64,000 nt of DNA from Ganoderma boninense (taxonomy: Eukaryota; Basidiomycota; Agaricomycetes; Polyporales; Polyporaceae): positions 62,001 through 126,000 of the forward strand of contig PJEW03000016.1 of the NCBI GenBank assembly GCA_002900995.3. Direction: 5' to 3'. Of this stretch, positions 45,301 to 53,180 are shown piece by piece; within the stretch, counting starts at the first letter, position 1; every line of letters starts with the position of its first letter. Below the pieces are notes generated by a model. It was given only the letters and a program-made list of their open reading frames with translations, was not told the DNA's origin and searched no databases. Made by a program: the position numbers and the translations under genes.

Positions 45301-45701
45301 GGTCGAGCCCGAGCTGGTAGTCTGACGACGCCGTTGGACCGGAATCCAAGGGCCGCCGCCATCGTCATCGTCGGGCTCGTCCTCAAGGGTGACGGGATAT
45401 TTCCTGACGCTCGCGAGAGCGCCAGGCATGGTAGGGGGGGATTAGATGAAGCCGCGAGGGCATCCGCCGAAGCGGTCTCCGGCCCCTTTGGGGGTCGGGA
45501 TCCAGAGCCAATGGGCTGGGTGGTATCGGTGCTTTCGCTACCGTGGGACTGAGCGTCTAGGTCCTTGGTGAGAGGGCTAAGCGGTAAAGGGACGTCAGTA
45601 GCGGTAGGAGGCACGGGCTGCTCCTCTTGAGCGGGAGGCGGAGGCGCCGCAGGTTCCACGCCCGAGCGGCGCGACTTGAAGTTGTATCTGGTAGAAGACA
45701 T
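42180..45701 (-). pseudogene. Gag of gypsy element 1
   Basis: Starts at ATG 45701, 74 nt after the leader hairpin. The N-terminal third is disordered and Pro/Ser/acidic-rich, with the lineage signature GKTVDARNSGASGIPDEELD. A frameshift near 45400 and others near 44570 move the reading frame. The capsid-like retrotransposon gag domain spans about 44360-43900 (DKYGGSTNAQDFHKFMRQMI; YQGARSVREYVHELENLFLL), broken by TGA 44171-44169. The zinc knuckle CFLCKETGHFANACP is near 43605-43560, followed by a long acidic spacer before protease. It would assemble the particle and bind RNA. Confidence 0.9.
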
Positions 45702-45774
45702 GTCTAGAATAAGAGAGAGAGTTAGCTAACGGGGAACGAGAGAGAGAAATTGTGCGTTATAGGCCGAGAGGAGA

Positions 45775-45795
45775 CTCGAGTTGATCAGACTCGAG
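45775..45795 (-). promoter_or_regulatory. Leader hairpin with self-complementary loop (element 1)
   Basis: Minus strand: stem CTCGAGT / ACTCGAG (7 bp) closing the loop CTGATCA, which contains the palindrome TGATCA. It lies between the 5' LTR and the gag ATG. The same motif occurs in the leader of element 2. The layout resembles a retroviral dimerisation (kissing-loop) signal; that role is inference. Confidence 0.6.
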
Positions 45796-45916
45796 GGGAC
45801 CCAGTCGGCGCGGTTTAGAGGTAGTATAGGAGAGACACGAGACGAGAGAGAGAAAGAGGGTTTGTTGCCGAGACAGAGTCGAGAGAGACTGGACTGTCAC
45901 AAAGATGAAGCGCTCG

Positions 45917-45932
45917 CTATCCCGGAGGATAG
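45917..45932 (-). promoter_or_regulatory. Hairpin at expected primer-binding position (element 1)
   Basis: CTATCC / GGATAG stem with a 4-nt loop, beginning one base inside the 5' LTR end. This is where a tRNA primer-binding site would normally sit, and I could not match the sequence to a tRNA 3' end. It could be an unusual primer site or chance. Confidence 0.4.
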
Positions 45933-45933
45933 G

Positions 45934-46279
45934 TGACGCCTCAGAGGATGGTAGAGAGGGGGGTTCGCTCGAGGGGAGTTGACAGGCGTAATGTCTGGTC
46001 TCGATTGAATGCTGGAGAACAGGAATACAGGTTGCTGCCTTTATATACAGAACGCAGGCGCTAGTTAAGGAGCGGAGGGATGCGGCACAGTGGACGCAGG
46101 TCGGACGGAGACATACGGGACGGTAGGATAAGTGCGAGTAAGGACAGGCCATTGTAAGTAGATAGACTACGAGGGAGCGAATACAACGAGGGACGGGAGC
46201 ACACTAAACGAGCGATAAGGAGCATCAGCGCGGGCCGGGGATGGAAGGGGGAGTCGGGAAGTGGTAGCGCGCTACACGC
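45934..46279 (-). repeat. 5' LTR of gypsy element 1
   Basis: 346 bp, nearly identical to 37473-37811. Contains TATATAAAGG on the minus strand. Its outer edge is followed by ACCGG, which also lies outside the other LTR. Confidence 0.95.
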
Positions 46280-46546
46280 ACCGGACTAACTTACCATCCG
46301 CCGCTGGGACTATTGGCCGGCTCGGGGAATCTTAGGTGCACTCAACCAGGGATAATCTCGCTCACACATAGTTGACTGAATGGAACCGATGACGAATCAG
46401 TGAATAGCCATCCACGCCTCCGGAGTCTCCGGCGTCATTGCCTCACAACCTCCGTGGAGCTGGAAGGTTGACTAGAGCTGGCGCCGCGCTGCCAGCCTGA
46501 CAAGCTCGTCTGGCTACTGCGTCGTAAGGTTAAGACAATTCATCCA

Positions 46547-46660
46547 TCCGATAAACTCGACCACCGCCGTCTCGGTCCCTTCCCCATTGATCGCGCTATC
46601 TCCGACGTAGCACACAAGCTCCGTCTTCCTTCTTATCTTTCGCGTCTGGGAGAAGTGGTC
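46547..46660 (+). pseudogene. Ty3/gypsy integrase C-terminal relic
   Basis: Reads DKLDHRRLGPFPIDRAISDV then HKLRLPSYLSRL, the GPF/Y module that follows the integrase core in gypsy elements, before drifting out of frame near 46650. Flanking Arg/Pro-rich frames up to about 47090 may be its decayed tail. No LTR attached. It is an old fragment unrelated in position to element 1, whose target duplication ends 263 bp earlier. Confidence 0.75.
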
Positions 46661-47640
46661 TTCGGACGAGGACTCCTTGGATCCTCTTTTCGACATTCCC
46701 TCTACGTACAATGAGATCCTCGAGCGTTACCATCCCCGCCACCCTCGTTCCCTGCATCCTCCCAATTCCGTCTTTCATCACGACCGTTCGGTCGTCTCTT
46801 CTGACGCCGCTCCTTCCCTCCCTTCTGCTCCGCAGTAGCCCCTCCCACGGTCGCGCCGCCTCCCCAGCCCGCTCCGGAGTCCGCTTCCTCCGAACCCGCA
46901 ACCCATCCTCGCCGTCCTCGTCCTAGTCGCGCCGCTGTCCCTCCTGCTGACCGCGTCCTCCGTCGCTTGCGCCCACCTGTGTTAACCTTCGCGTATCTTA
47001 TACGCCACCGTCGCAGATGGCCCTCCGATCTGGACGCGTCGCTCGACCACCGCCGCCGAAAGACTCGTGATGCCCGGATGGCTTGGCCGGGCCTGTTGTT
47101 ATGAGTCGTCCGTGGGTGCATGTTGCTTGCCGAATGCTCAGCTGCTGCTGAGGTTCGCGCTTGTCGTCGTCGCGCTCTTACTTGAGGAGGAGGTGGTGTA
47201 CCGGCTCAAGCCATCACACAAACCTCATGGCCAATGTCCCTGATCACGTACCTTGTTGGAGCAACAAGCCAAAGCAGCCCGGTGCGTCCGCGTCCGGCCG
47301 CCTGCCGCATTATACCTGCATGTTACCTTTCCTGTTCCAGACTCCCGTTTCTGCGTGAACTTCCCGATGCTCCCCGTCCACCTATGAGCCGCCTGTGTGC
47401 TGTCGCCGTATTCACCTCCATCCGCCAGCGCTCCCGACGTAGTGTCTCGTATAGTTACCAATTTAGTCCTTATTCGCATAGCCGTGTACGATCGCGCTTG
47501 GCACCCGTTCCTCGCCTACGCTCATCACTGCTTACACCAACCATGAAGACGTCCACCGCCCTCAATTTCGCACTCTCGCTCCCGCGTGCTGTACTGAGGT
47601 CTGTGCTCGCACATTACACTGCCAGGTGCACGCTCCTTTA

Positions 47641-47656
47641 GGTTATGAGCCCTGCG
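47641..47656 (+). promoter_or_regulatory. Primer-binding site for half tRNA-iMet
   Basis: GGTTATGAGCCCTGCG is complementary to the anticodon stem-loop of eukaryotic initiator tRNA-Met (CGCAGGGCTCATAACC) rather than to its 3' end. Use of a cleaved half of this tRNA is known for Drosophila copia and relatives. It sits directly before the gag leader. Confidence 0.8.
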
Positions 47657-47752
47657 TGAGGGCCGTAACAGCAAGACTCACACGCGCAACAACGTCCGTC
47701 CGTATCTCCGTCCATCGCTGCTTCTATCGAACGCCCAATCTCGCTCCTCACC

Positions 47753-48490
47753 ATGTCCGCGTCCACGTCTCTCGTGGATTTCGTCAACGCCGCCGACAGG
47801 CTCGAAGTCCGCGGTAAGAACTACGTTTCCTTCAAGCGGCACCTCATCATCACCGTCCCCCAGAAGGAACTCTGGGATCACGATCACTTCGACGGTACAG
47901 CACCGTGCCCCACGCCGGCCGACCAGGACAAGCCCACCGCTATCGAGACGAAGGTCCTCAAGGAATGGAACAAGGCGGAGAACACCGCCATATACCTGTT
48001 CTCGCTGAAGATCCCCGAGGCCATCCTTTCGAAGTACGAAAGCCTCGACACCGTCGCACTCATGTGGTCAAAGGTCAGCGACGAGTTCCAGCAGAAGTCA
48101 CTTCTCTATCGCGCCAACCTTCGTGTCGGCTTCATGAACCTACGAGCTATGCCGGCGCCGATCTTCACGCTGAGTTGGACCGTGTCCATGCTGCCTACGA
48201 TGAGCTTTGAACGTTGGAATCACTATCAGAGATGGCGAGTACGCCTCCATGCTCATCTCATTCCTACCCCTCGAGCTCTTGTCCTTCATCTCGCAACTTT
48301 CTGCCACCGGGAAACTTTGCCAATGTCTAAACCCAGTCCAGATGACTGCCACTCCGGCCGCGACAACCGGAGCCGCTGCCGGCGTCGACAAACCTGCCAT
48401 CGCCCCCGACCTCCTTATGGAGCTGGCGCTCGAGAAGTGGGACAGGCGGCAGCCGGACAAGAAGGCAAAGAGGAAGGCGACGGATCCCTG
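47753..48490 (+). pseudogene. Copia Gag (truncated element)
   Basis: ATG 47753 begins MSASTSLVDFVNAADRLEVR, then YVSFKRHLIITVPQKELWDH and KPTAIETKVLKEWNKAENTA, the pattern of the copia-type gag (UBN2-like) domain that starts with a locus-binding helix pair. Near 48140 the frame is lost, and the homologous reading continues in another frame (ADLHAELDRVHAAYDEL, then MLISFLPLELLSFISQLSA, MELALEKWDRRQPDKKAKR). The nucleocapsid part downstream has CWTCGGTGHRQ in yet another frame. Not functional. Confidence 0.85.
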
Positions 48491-48699
48491 AGTAACGGCC
48501 GCTATACAAACGAACGAAAAGCCCAAATCGAAAGGACAGACGGGGCCAAAAAAGCCCGTCCACCTTTGTTGGACGTGCGGCGGAACCGGCCACAGGCAGG
48601 CGGGTCCAAGCCCGAACAAGGACGAACCAAAGGGGAAGGACGCACCGAAGCCTACTACTCCCGCTGGAACTGGAGCTGTCACGATCCCGTCGTCGATCG

Positions 48700-50440
48700 T
48701 TGGAGTTGACGATCATGATGTGCCCGGAGCCTGGGTCGCCGGGTCCGCAGTGGACACTACGCCGCTCGATCGTGATGCCTGGTCCGACGACGGTAGCTCT
48801 ATCCCCGAGCGGCAGTCGGTCAGTGACAGCACGTAGTCGTCCGAGGACGGCTGCCTTCCCCATCGTGGTCCCCCCGCCGAAACCGCGAACAATCCACCGC
48901 TACCGCCACGAGCATATCCGGTGCCACGTCTTGCCGGCATTGCTACTTGGCTTGAGGAGCAGCCAAGGCCGGGAGAGCATGAAATGGCTCCTCCCGTTGG
49001 CGTCATCGCAGTCGTTGCAGTCGTGCCTCCGAGCGTTGCCAACGCCGCGTCAATCGACCAATATGATTCGGGCATGAGCCACCACATGTCGACTCATCGC
49101 CAGGAGTTCGTTTCGTTTACCGAGACGAAAATGACGCTCAACGCCGCGAACCAGCAGCCCTTCTACGCTCATCTCAGTTGGCCGCACCGACGCCGCTGGC
49201 TACGCTACGACCTTCGCTGACGGTTCACTGGGTTATCGTCGATCCCGAGGGCTCGAGCGCTCAACAGTCGGCAATATCCCAAAGACCGGCGGCTTGTACC
49301 TTGTGCGCCCCGAACGTGCCAACGACGCGGAGGCTCCTGCCGGTGCCGCTGCCTCGACGGTCGAAGTATTAACCGAGATGGAGGCCCATCGCTGTTTCGC
49401 TCATATCCCCATTCGCGCGATCCGCGGGCTGGTCGCGCGGGGCTTCATGACCCGCATAAAGCTCGTCCCCTCTCCAGAGTCAGAGTCGCACACCTGTGAG
49501 ACTTGTATACGCGCGAAATCGACTCGCAAGCTTGTGCTCGAGCAGCGGGAAGGCGAACGTTCTGGCGCCCTCGGGGACGACCACTGTGGCGAATACCTGT
49601 CGGACGAGTTTCTCGCTCATCTCGATGCTCGCGGCGTCGAGCTCTCAGTCCACGACACCCACGAGCACGCCGGTGTTTCAGAACGCTTGAACCCAACTGC
49701 CATGGAGTTGAAGATGCACGCAATGCTCATTGACTCTGGGCTCCCGCGCTTTTGCTGGGGCGAGCCGTTGCTGCACGCAATATGGCTTAAGAGCCGCACC
49801 TCGACGAAGGCCTTAAACGGCCACACCCCCTACGAGGCTCCCTACGAGGCTCCCTACGAGGCTCTCACCGGTTCGCCGCTCGACATGTCTGGAGTCTCGA
49901 TCTGGGGAACACAAGTTTGGGTTCACGACACTCCACCAGGCAAAGTTGGCGAGCGCGCCGTCGCCGCGCGCTGGGTTGGTTCCGACCCCCAAAGTAAGGG
50001 CCACCGCGTCTTCTGGCCGGAACGACGCACCGTGGCTGTAGAACGCAATGTGCGCTTCGCGGTGCCCAACCTACCTGCGCTCTTCGCCGATGACAACGCT
50101 GAGCTTGAGGGGGAGAATGAAGACGAGGACAAGCCCGCGCCTGTTGAGCCCGTACCCGAGATCGACATCCCTGTCACGACCGTGCTCGCGCCCGCAGTCG
50201 AGCCTGCTGAGCCTGCTGGCCGCTCTACGCGCATGCGCAAACCGTCGCAGAAGGTGCGCGACATCATCGAGGGCCGCGCAGTTGACGCCAAGCTACCACG
50301 CGATGTCCGCGTCCAGGGGGCTGACAAGGAGAAGGTGGTGAGGATCTGTTGTTGGAGGGGTGCGCGGGATTGCAATGACTACCGCCCAGGTCGAGCAAGA
50401 AGGACTCGACTCCAGGTCGCTCGCTGAGCCTAAGCATAGC
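48700..50440 (+). pseudogene. Copia protease and integrase (truncated element)
   Basis: About 49060-49160 reads QYDSGMSHHMSTHRQEFVSF, the copia protease active site with DSG. From 49294 a long frame gives the pre-integrase zinc region (HRCFAHIPIRAIRGLVARGF; HTCETCIRAKSTRK), then jumps at about 49565 directly to HCGEYLSDEFLAHLDARGVE and HEHAGVSERLN. The stretch with the first catalytic Asp is therefore deleted while the second (here DDHCGEY) and the Glu (SERLN) remain. After a PYEA tandem repeat the usual integrase C-terminal region follows (WVHDTPPGKVGERAVAARWV; FWPERRTVAVERNVRF). Confidence 0.88.
49835..49870 (+). repeat. 12-bp coding repeat, three copies
   Basis: TACGAGGCTCCC occurs three times (the last ends CTC), encoding PYEA three times inside the integrase frame where relatives have a single TPYE motif. 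A local slippage expansion. Confidence 0.85.
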
Positions 50441-50704
50441 CCCGAGTCACCGCGATGGGAGCAGGCGATGCGCGAGGAGCTCGCCGCGCTGGAGAAACAC
50501 GGCACCTGGAGGCTCGAATGTCCCCCGCCCGGAACCAACGTCGCCAGCAGCAAGTGGATTTTCCACGCAAAGAAGGACGTGAGCGGAAACGTCTCGGGCT
50601 ATCGCGCTCGCCTGTTAGCTCGAGGATTCTCGCAAATCTACGGCCAGACCTTTTGCAACACGTACGCCCCCGTCGCGAGGACCGCGTCTATACGCACTGT
50701 ATGC
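50378..50704 (+). pseudogene. Copia reverse transcriptase N-terminus
   Basis: Reads SPRWEQAMREELAALEKHGT, SSKWIFHAKKDVSGNVSGYR, ARLLARGFSQIYGQTFCNTY and APVARTASIRTV, the fingers of copia RT, and then stops matching at about 50704 where unrelated sequence begins. The catalytic YVDD and RNase H are absent. Confidence 0.9.
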
Positions 50705-50749
50705 AACCCCCCTCTTGACATCTCCCCGAAGCCATGACCCCATCATAAA

Positions 50750-50899
50750 TGTTGTGTAATAGTCATGTATCCTTGTCGAAGCAACACAGTTGCTACCCAC
50801 TCTTGCTCTCCGCCGGCTCTCTTGTCGTGTGACGCACGCCTCTCGACCTCGTTCCTCGTTCTCGGCTCTCTCGCTGCAAGCCGTTGCATCATACTCTCA
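50750..50899 (+). repeat. Possible short LTR remnant
   Basis: A 150-bp stretch beginning TGTTGTG and ending ACTCTCA, immediately followed by GGTATCATCGTC, which looks like an LTR end next to a primer-binding site. There is no second copy in the window and no target duplication, so this is tentative. Confidence 0.3.
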
Positions 50900-51228
50900 G
50901 GTATCATCGTCAGGCCCATAGCGAGGAGGCGACAAACACGCCCCTACAGTGCAGATGCCAATCGGGAGTTGTTGATGCCGCCGGCGCAATTGAAATGCTA
51001 GCCCGGTGGCTTTGACACCTCTGGTGCATTCTGGGACGGCGGGAATGTAAGTTGCATGTATTGAAGATCCTGCAGGTTGACTTGGTCCTCAATACCGGGT
51101 GCGCTACTGAGCCCCAATGTTGCAACACCGTTGCCTTAGTTTTGTGAAAGGCGAGTTCACGATGTGGACCGGTCAAACCACTCTATTTGATACGCGAAGT
51201 CCATGCGCAGAGGGTATACAGGTAGGTG
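50900..51228. other. Intergenic; no gene recognised
   Basis: Separates the copia remains from the 3' end of the minus-strand 482-aa gene. Only short frames. Confidence 0.35.
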
Positions 51229-52795
51229 TCATCTGCCAGCCCTAACGTTTGAATCATCCAGTTTCCTCCCATCTATTCCATCCGAATCGTCATCATCTGC
51301 GACTACATTGTCCGATTGCCTGACAACACTGGAGTGATATTCATCGACCTCCCCAGGGACAGGATTCCCTTGGCCCTGTTCATTCTGTGCTTGTCCGGTC
51401 ATGGACAGGAGGTGCATATTCATGGCGATATTTCCGTACTCTGCTATAGTGGCGAGATGCCTCCCCCAATCTTGAGGCAATGACGGCAAGACACCCGTGA
51501 GTCCGCCTTGGCATTCAACGGCTGCTTCGTAAGCCACGCGAAGCCACATCCTACTCTCGCGCAACTGCTGGAGAAGTTTGGGGGGTGGTGGATACCGTTC
51601 AACGCTAGCGCTAGGCGTGCGAGATGACGGCGGTGTGGGTGCCGTGGAGTGGGTATCTCCATCGCTGTCTTCAGCGGCATGAAGGGGAGGCTCCGGTATC
51701 AGTCGGAGTGGTTGCGATTCGGCCTGGAGGGCGTTTTCGGCGGGAACACGAGCAGGCGCGTCAGCCGACGAGTGTTCGCCATTTGATCCTTGCGATGATA
51801 GGTAACTCACTGCTGGGCTCGCCCGCGTAATGCGCCGGTGACCTCTATCACCGGCACCTTGGCGCGACACCCCATCGTCGCTTTCAGATCCATCGGTTGA
51901 GTCGATTTCGCCGAAGGCGAATGGTAGGCTTAGGGGTAATGCATGGAAGTCCGCTGGGCCTTGACGATTGGGGGTAACCTGCCGATAAAGACTGTTTGAC
52001 AAGTCCGCGGTTTGCACATCGACCGAGGGGTTGGTCGCCTCAACTTCTGGCCCGTCGATCTCCATTGGGATCTCCTCACCTTCCTCTGATCCTTCGGAAG
52101 ACGGCGGGAAATCTCCTCCAAAAGGTACAGGGTCCTCTATCTCCATCGTCACCGCCCCTGGCTCACCTGCATCTGAGCCTTCAGGCGTTGACTCCAGAAA
52201 TAGTCCGAAGGGGAAGAATCCATCACTAGGACTCGCTGCTTGCTCACCTGCATCCGAGCCCTCCGGAGTCGACTCGAGTCCGCCACCGAAAGCCTCGGGG
52301 CTGTAAGACGTCCTGGGGGCCACGGCACGCGATGCCCCTGTATAAGCCTGATCTATCCCCACCGCCATAAACATCAACAGAGTTCATGATTCTCCGGCCG
52401 AGCTAAGTAGTATCAGACGTACCTCCGACCGCGCGCACGGGAACAATATCCCTCTTCGGAGGTCCTTGGACGACGTCGCCCTCGGTGCTGCTCGGTCCCT
52501 GTCCAACTAATTTCTTGCCACGGGAAATGACCGCGGACTGACCCGCTGCTCCGTCCTCGTCGCTGGAGACGTCGGAGACTGCTGCAGCTATCGGCGAGGG
52601 TTCGGGGATCGGGTCGGGGGTGTGAAATCTGTATCGGACCCTTTTCTTGAGACGAACTGAGCCATGATTTCCCAATACTAATTGCATGAAAGACTTCTCA
52701 GGCTGAGTAAAAGGAGGGTGCTTACCTGGCGCCAACTTCGGGGACTCGCTTTCTTCGGAGGAGGGCCCTTCATTGTCGGCCGACGAATGGTGCAT
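51229..52795 (-). CDS. Hypothetical acidic protein, 482 aa
   Basis: ATG 52795; exons 52795-52726, 52677-52423 and 52352-51229 join in frame across 48- and 70-nt introns (GTAAGC and GTACGT donors, TAG acceptors). Mostly disordered and acidic: Glu, Asp, Ser and Pro-rich, with LESTPEGSDAGE occurring twice (about residues 130-165) and related FPPSSEGSEEGEE after it. The C-terminal 120 residues include a likely folded helical part (KLLQQLRESRMWLRVAYEAA; DWGRHLATIAEYGNIAMNMH) and an acidic tail. No signal peptide. Divergent from the 887-aa gene, with 385 bp between the starts, so the two may share a promoter. No family recognised; a nuclear role is only a guess. Confidence 0.75.
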
Positions 52796-53180
52796 CAGTA
52801 GCCAAACTCAGTCCGCCGGAAGAGCCTGGACAACTCACGATTCATACAACCAAGCAACTTGTGTTGATACCGGGGGTGGTTGCGGATTCAATAACGGTCT
52901 TGGTGGTAGCAGTCTGGCCGGACTGCCAAGCGGCCATCGTTCGTCTGACCCCGGGCGTCTATGCTCCTTGGATTTGTCATCGGCAATGCCAAAAACGGTA
53001 ATCGGGGCTGGATGGCCGACGTCTCCTCGGCTTCAACTTGCTCTCTCCAGTTTCATACCAACAACTACTCGGTAACACGATCTCTTGCTTAGCCGCTTGC
53101 CATTGTCTAATTGCCATCATTACCTGGATCATACCTTCCTCCCTACAGACTCATCGCCACACCAAGTTAATCATCCCGAC
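52796..53180. promoter_or_regulatory. Shared divergent promoter region
   Basis: 385 bp separate the ATG codons of two genes transcribed away from each other. Pyrimidine-rich tracts precede the plus-strand start (53090-53160). No specific factor site was identified. Co-regulation is plausible but unproven. Confidence 0.5.

Larger units (their letters stand above)
37473..46279 (-). mobile_element. Ty3/gypsy LTR retrotransposon (element 1), inactivated
   Basis: 8.8 kb from LTR to LTR, coding strand minus. Order in element direction: 5' LTR (46279-45934), leader, gag, CCHC knuckle, protease, reverse transcriptase, RNase H, linker, integrase, chromodomain-like tail, an extra ORF, and 3' LTR (37811-37473). 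Identical ACCGG pentamers flank the outer ends (37468-37472 and 46280-46284), a likely 5-bp target duplication. The LTRs are almost identical (three substitutions and two indels seen in about 340 bp). Yet the coding region carries several frameshifts, a TGA in gag, a TAA in RT, and a deletion of the integrase core. Element 2 at the right edge belongs to the same lineage. Confidence 0.96.
47095..50704 (+). mobile_element. Truncated Ty1/copia retrotransposon
   Basis: Order: probable 5' LTR (from TGTTGTTATGAG at 47095 to about 47640), primer-binding site 47641-47656, gag (47753-48490), zinc-knuckle-like region, protease, integrase pieces and the first third of reverse transcriptase, stopping near 50704. 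Multiple frameshifts and an internal integrase deletion. No RNase H and no matching 3' LTR are attached, so the 3' half is missing. The gag-PR-IN-RT order identifies copia. Confidence 0.88.
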
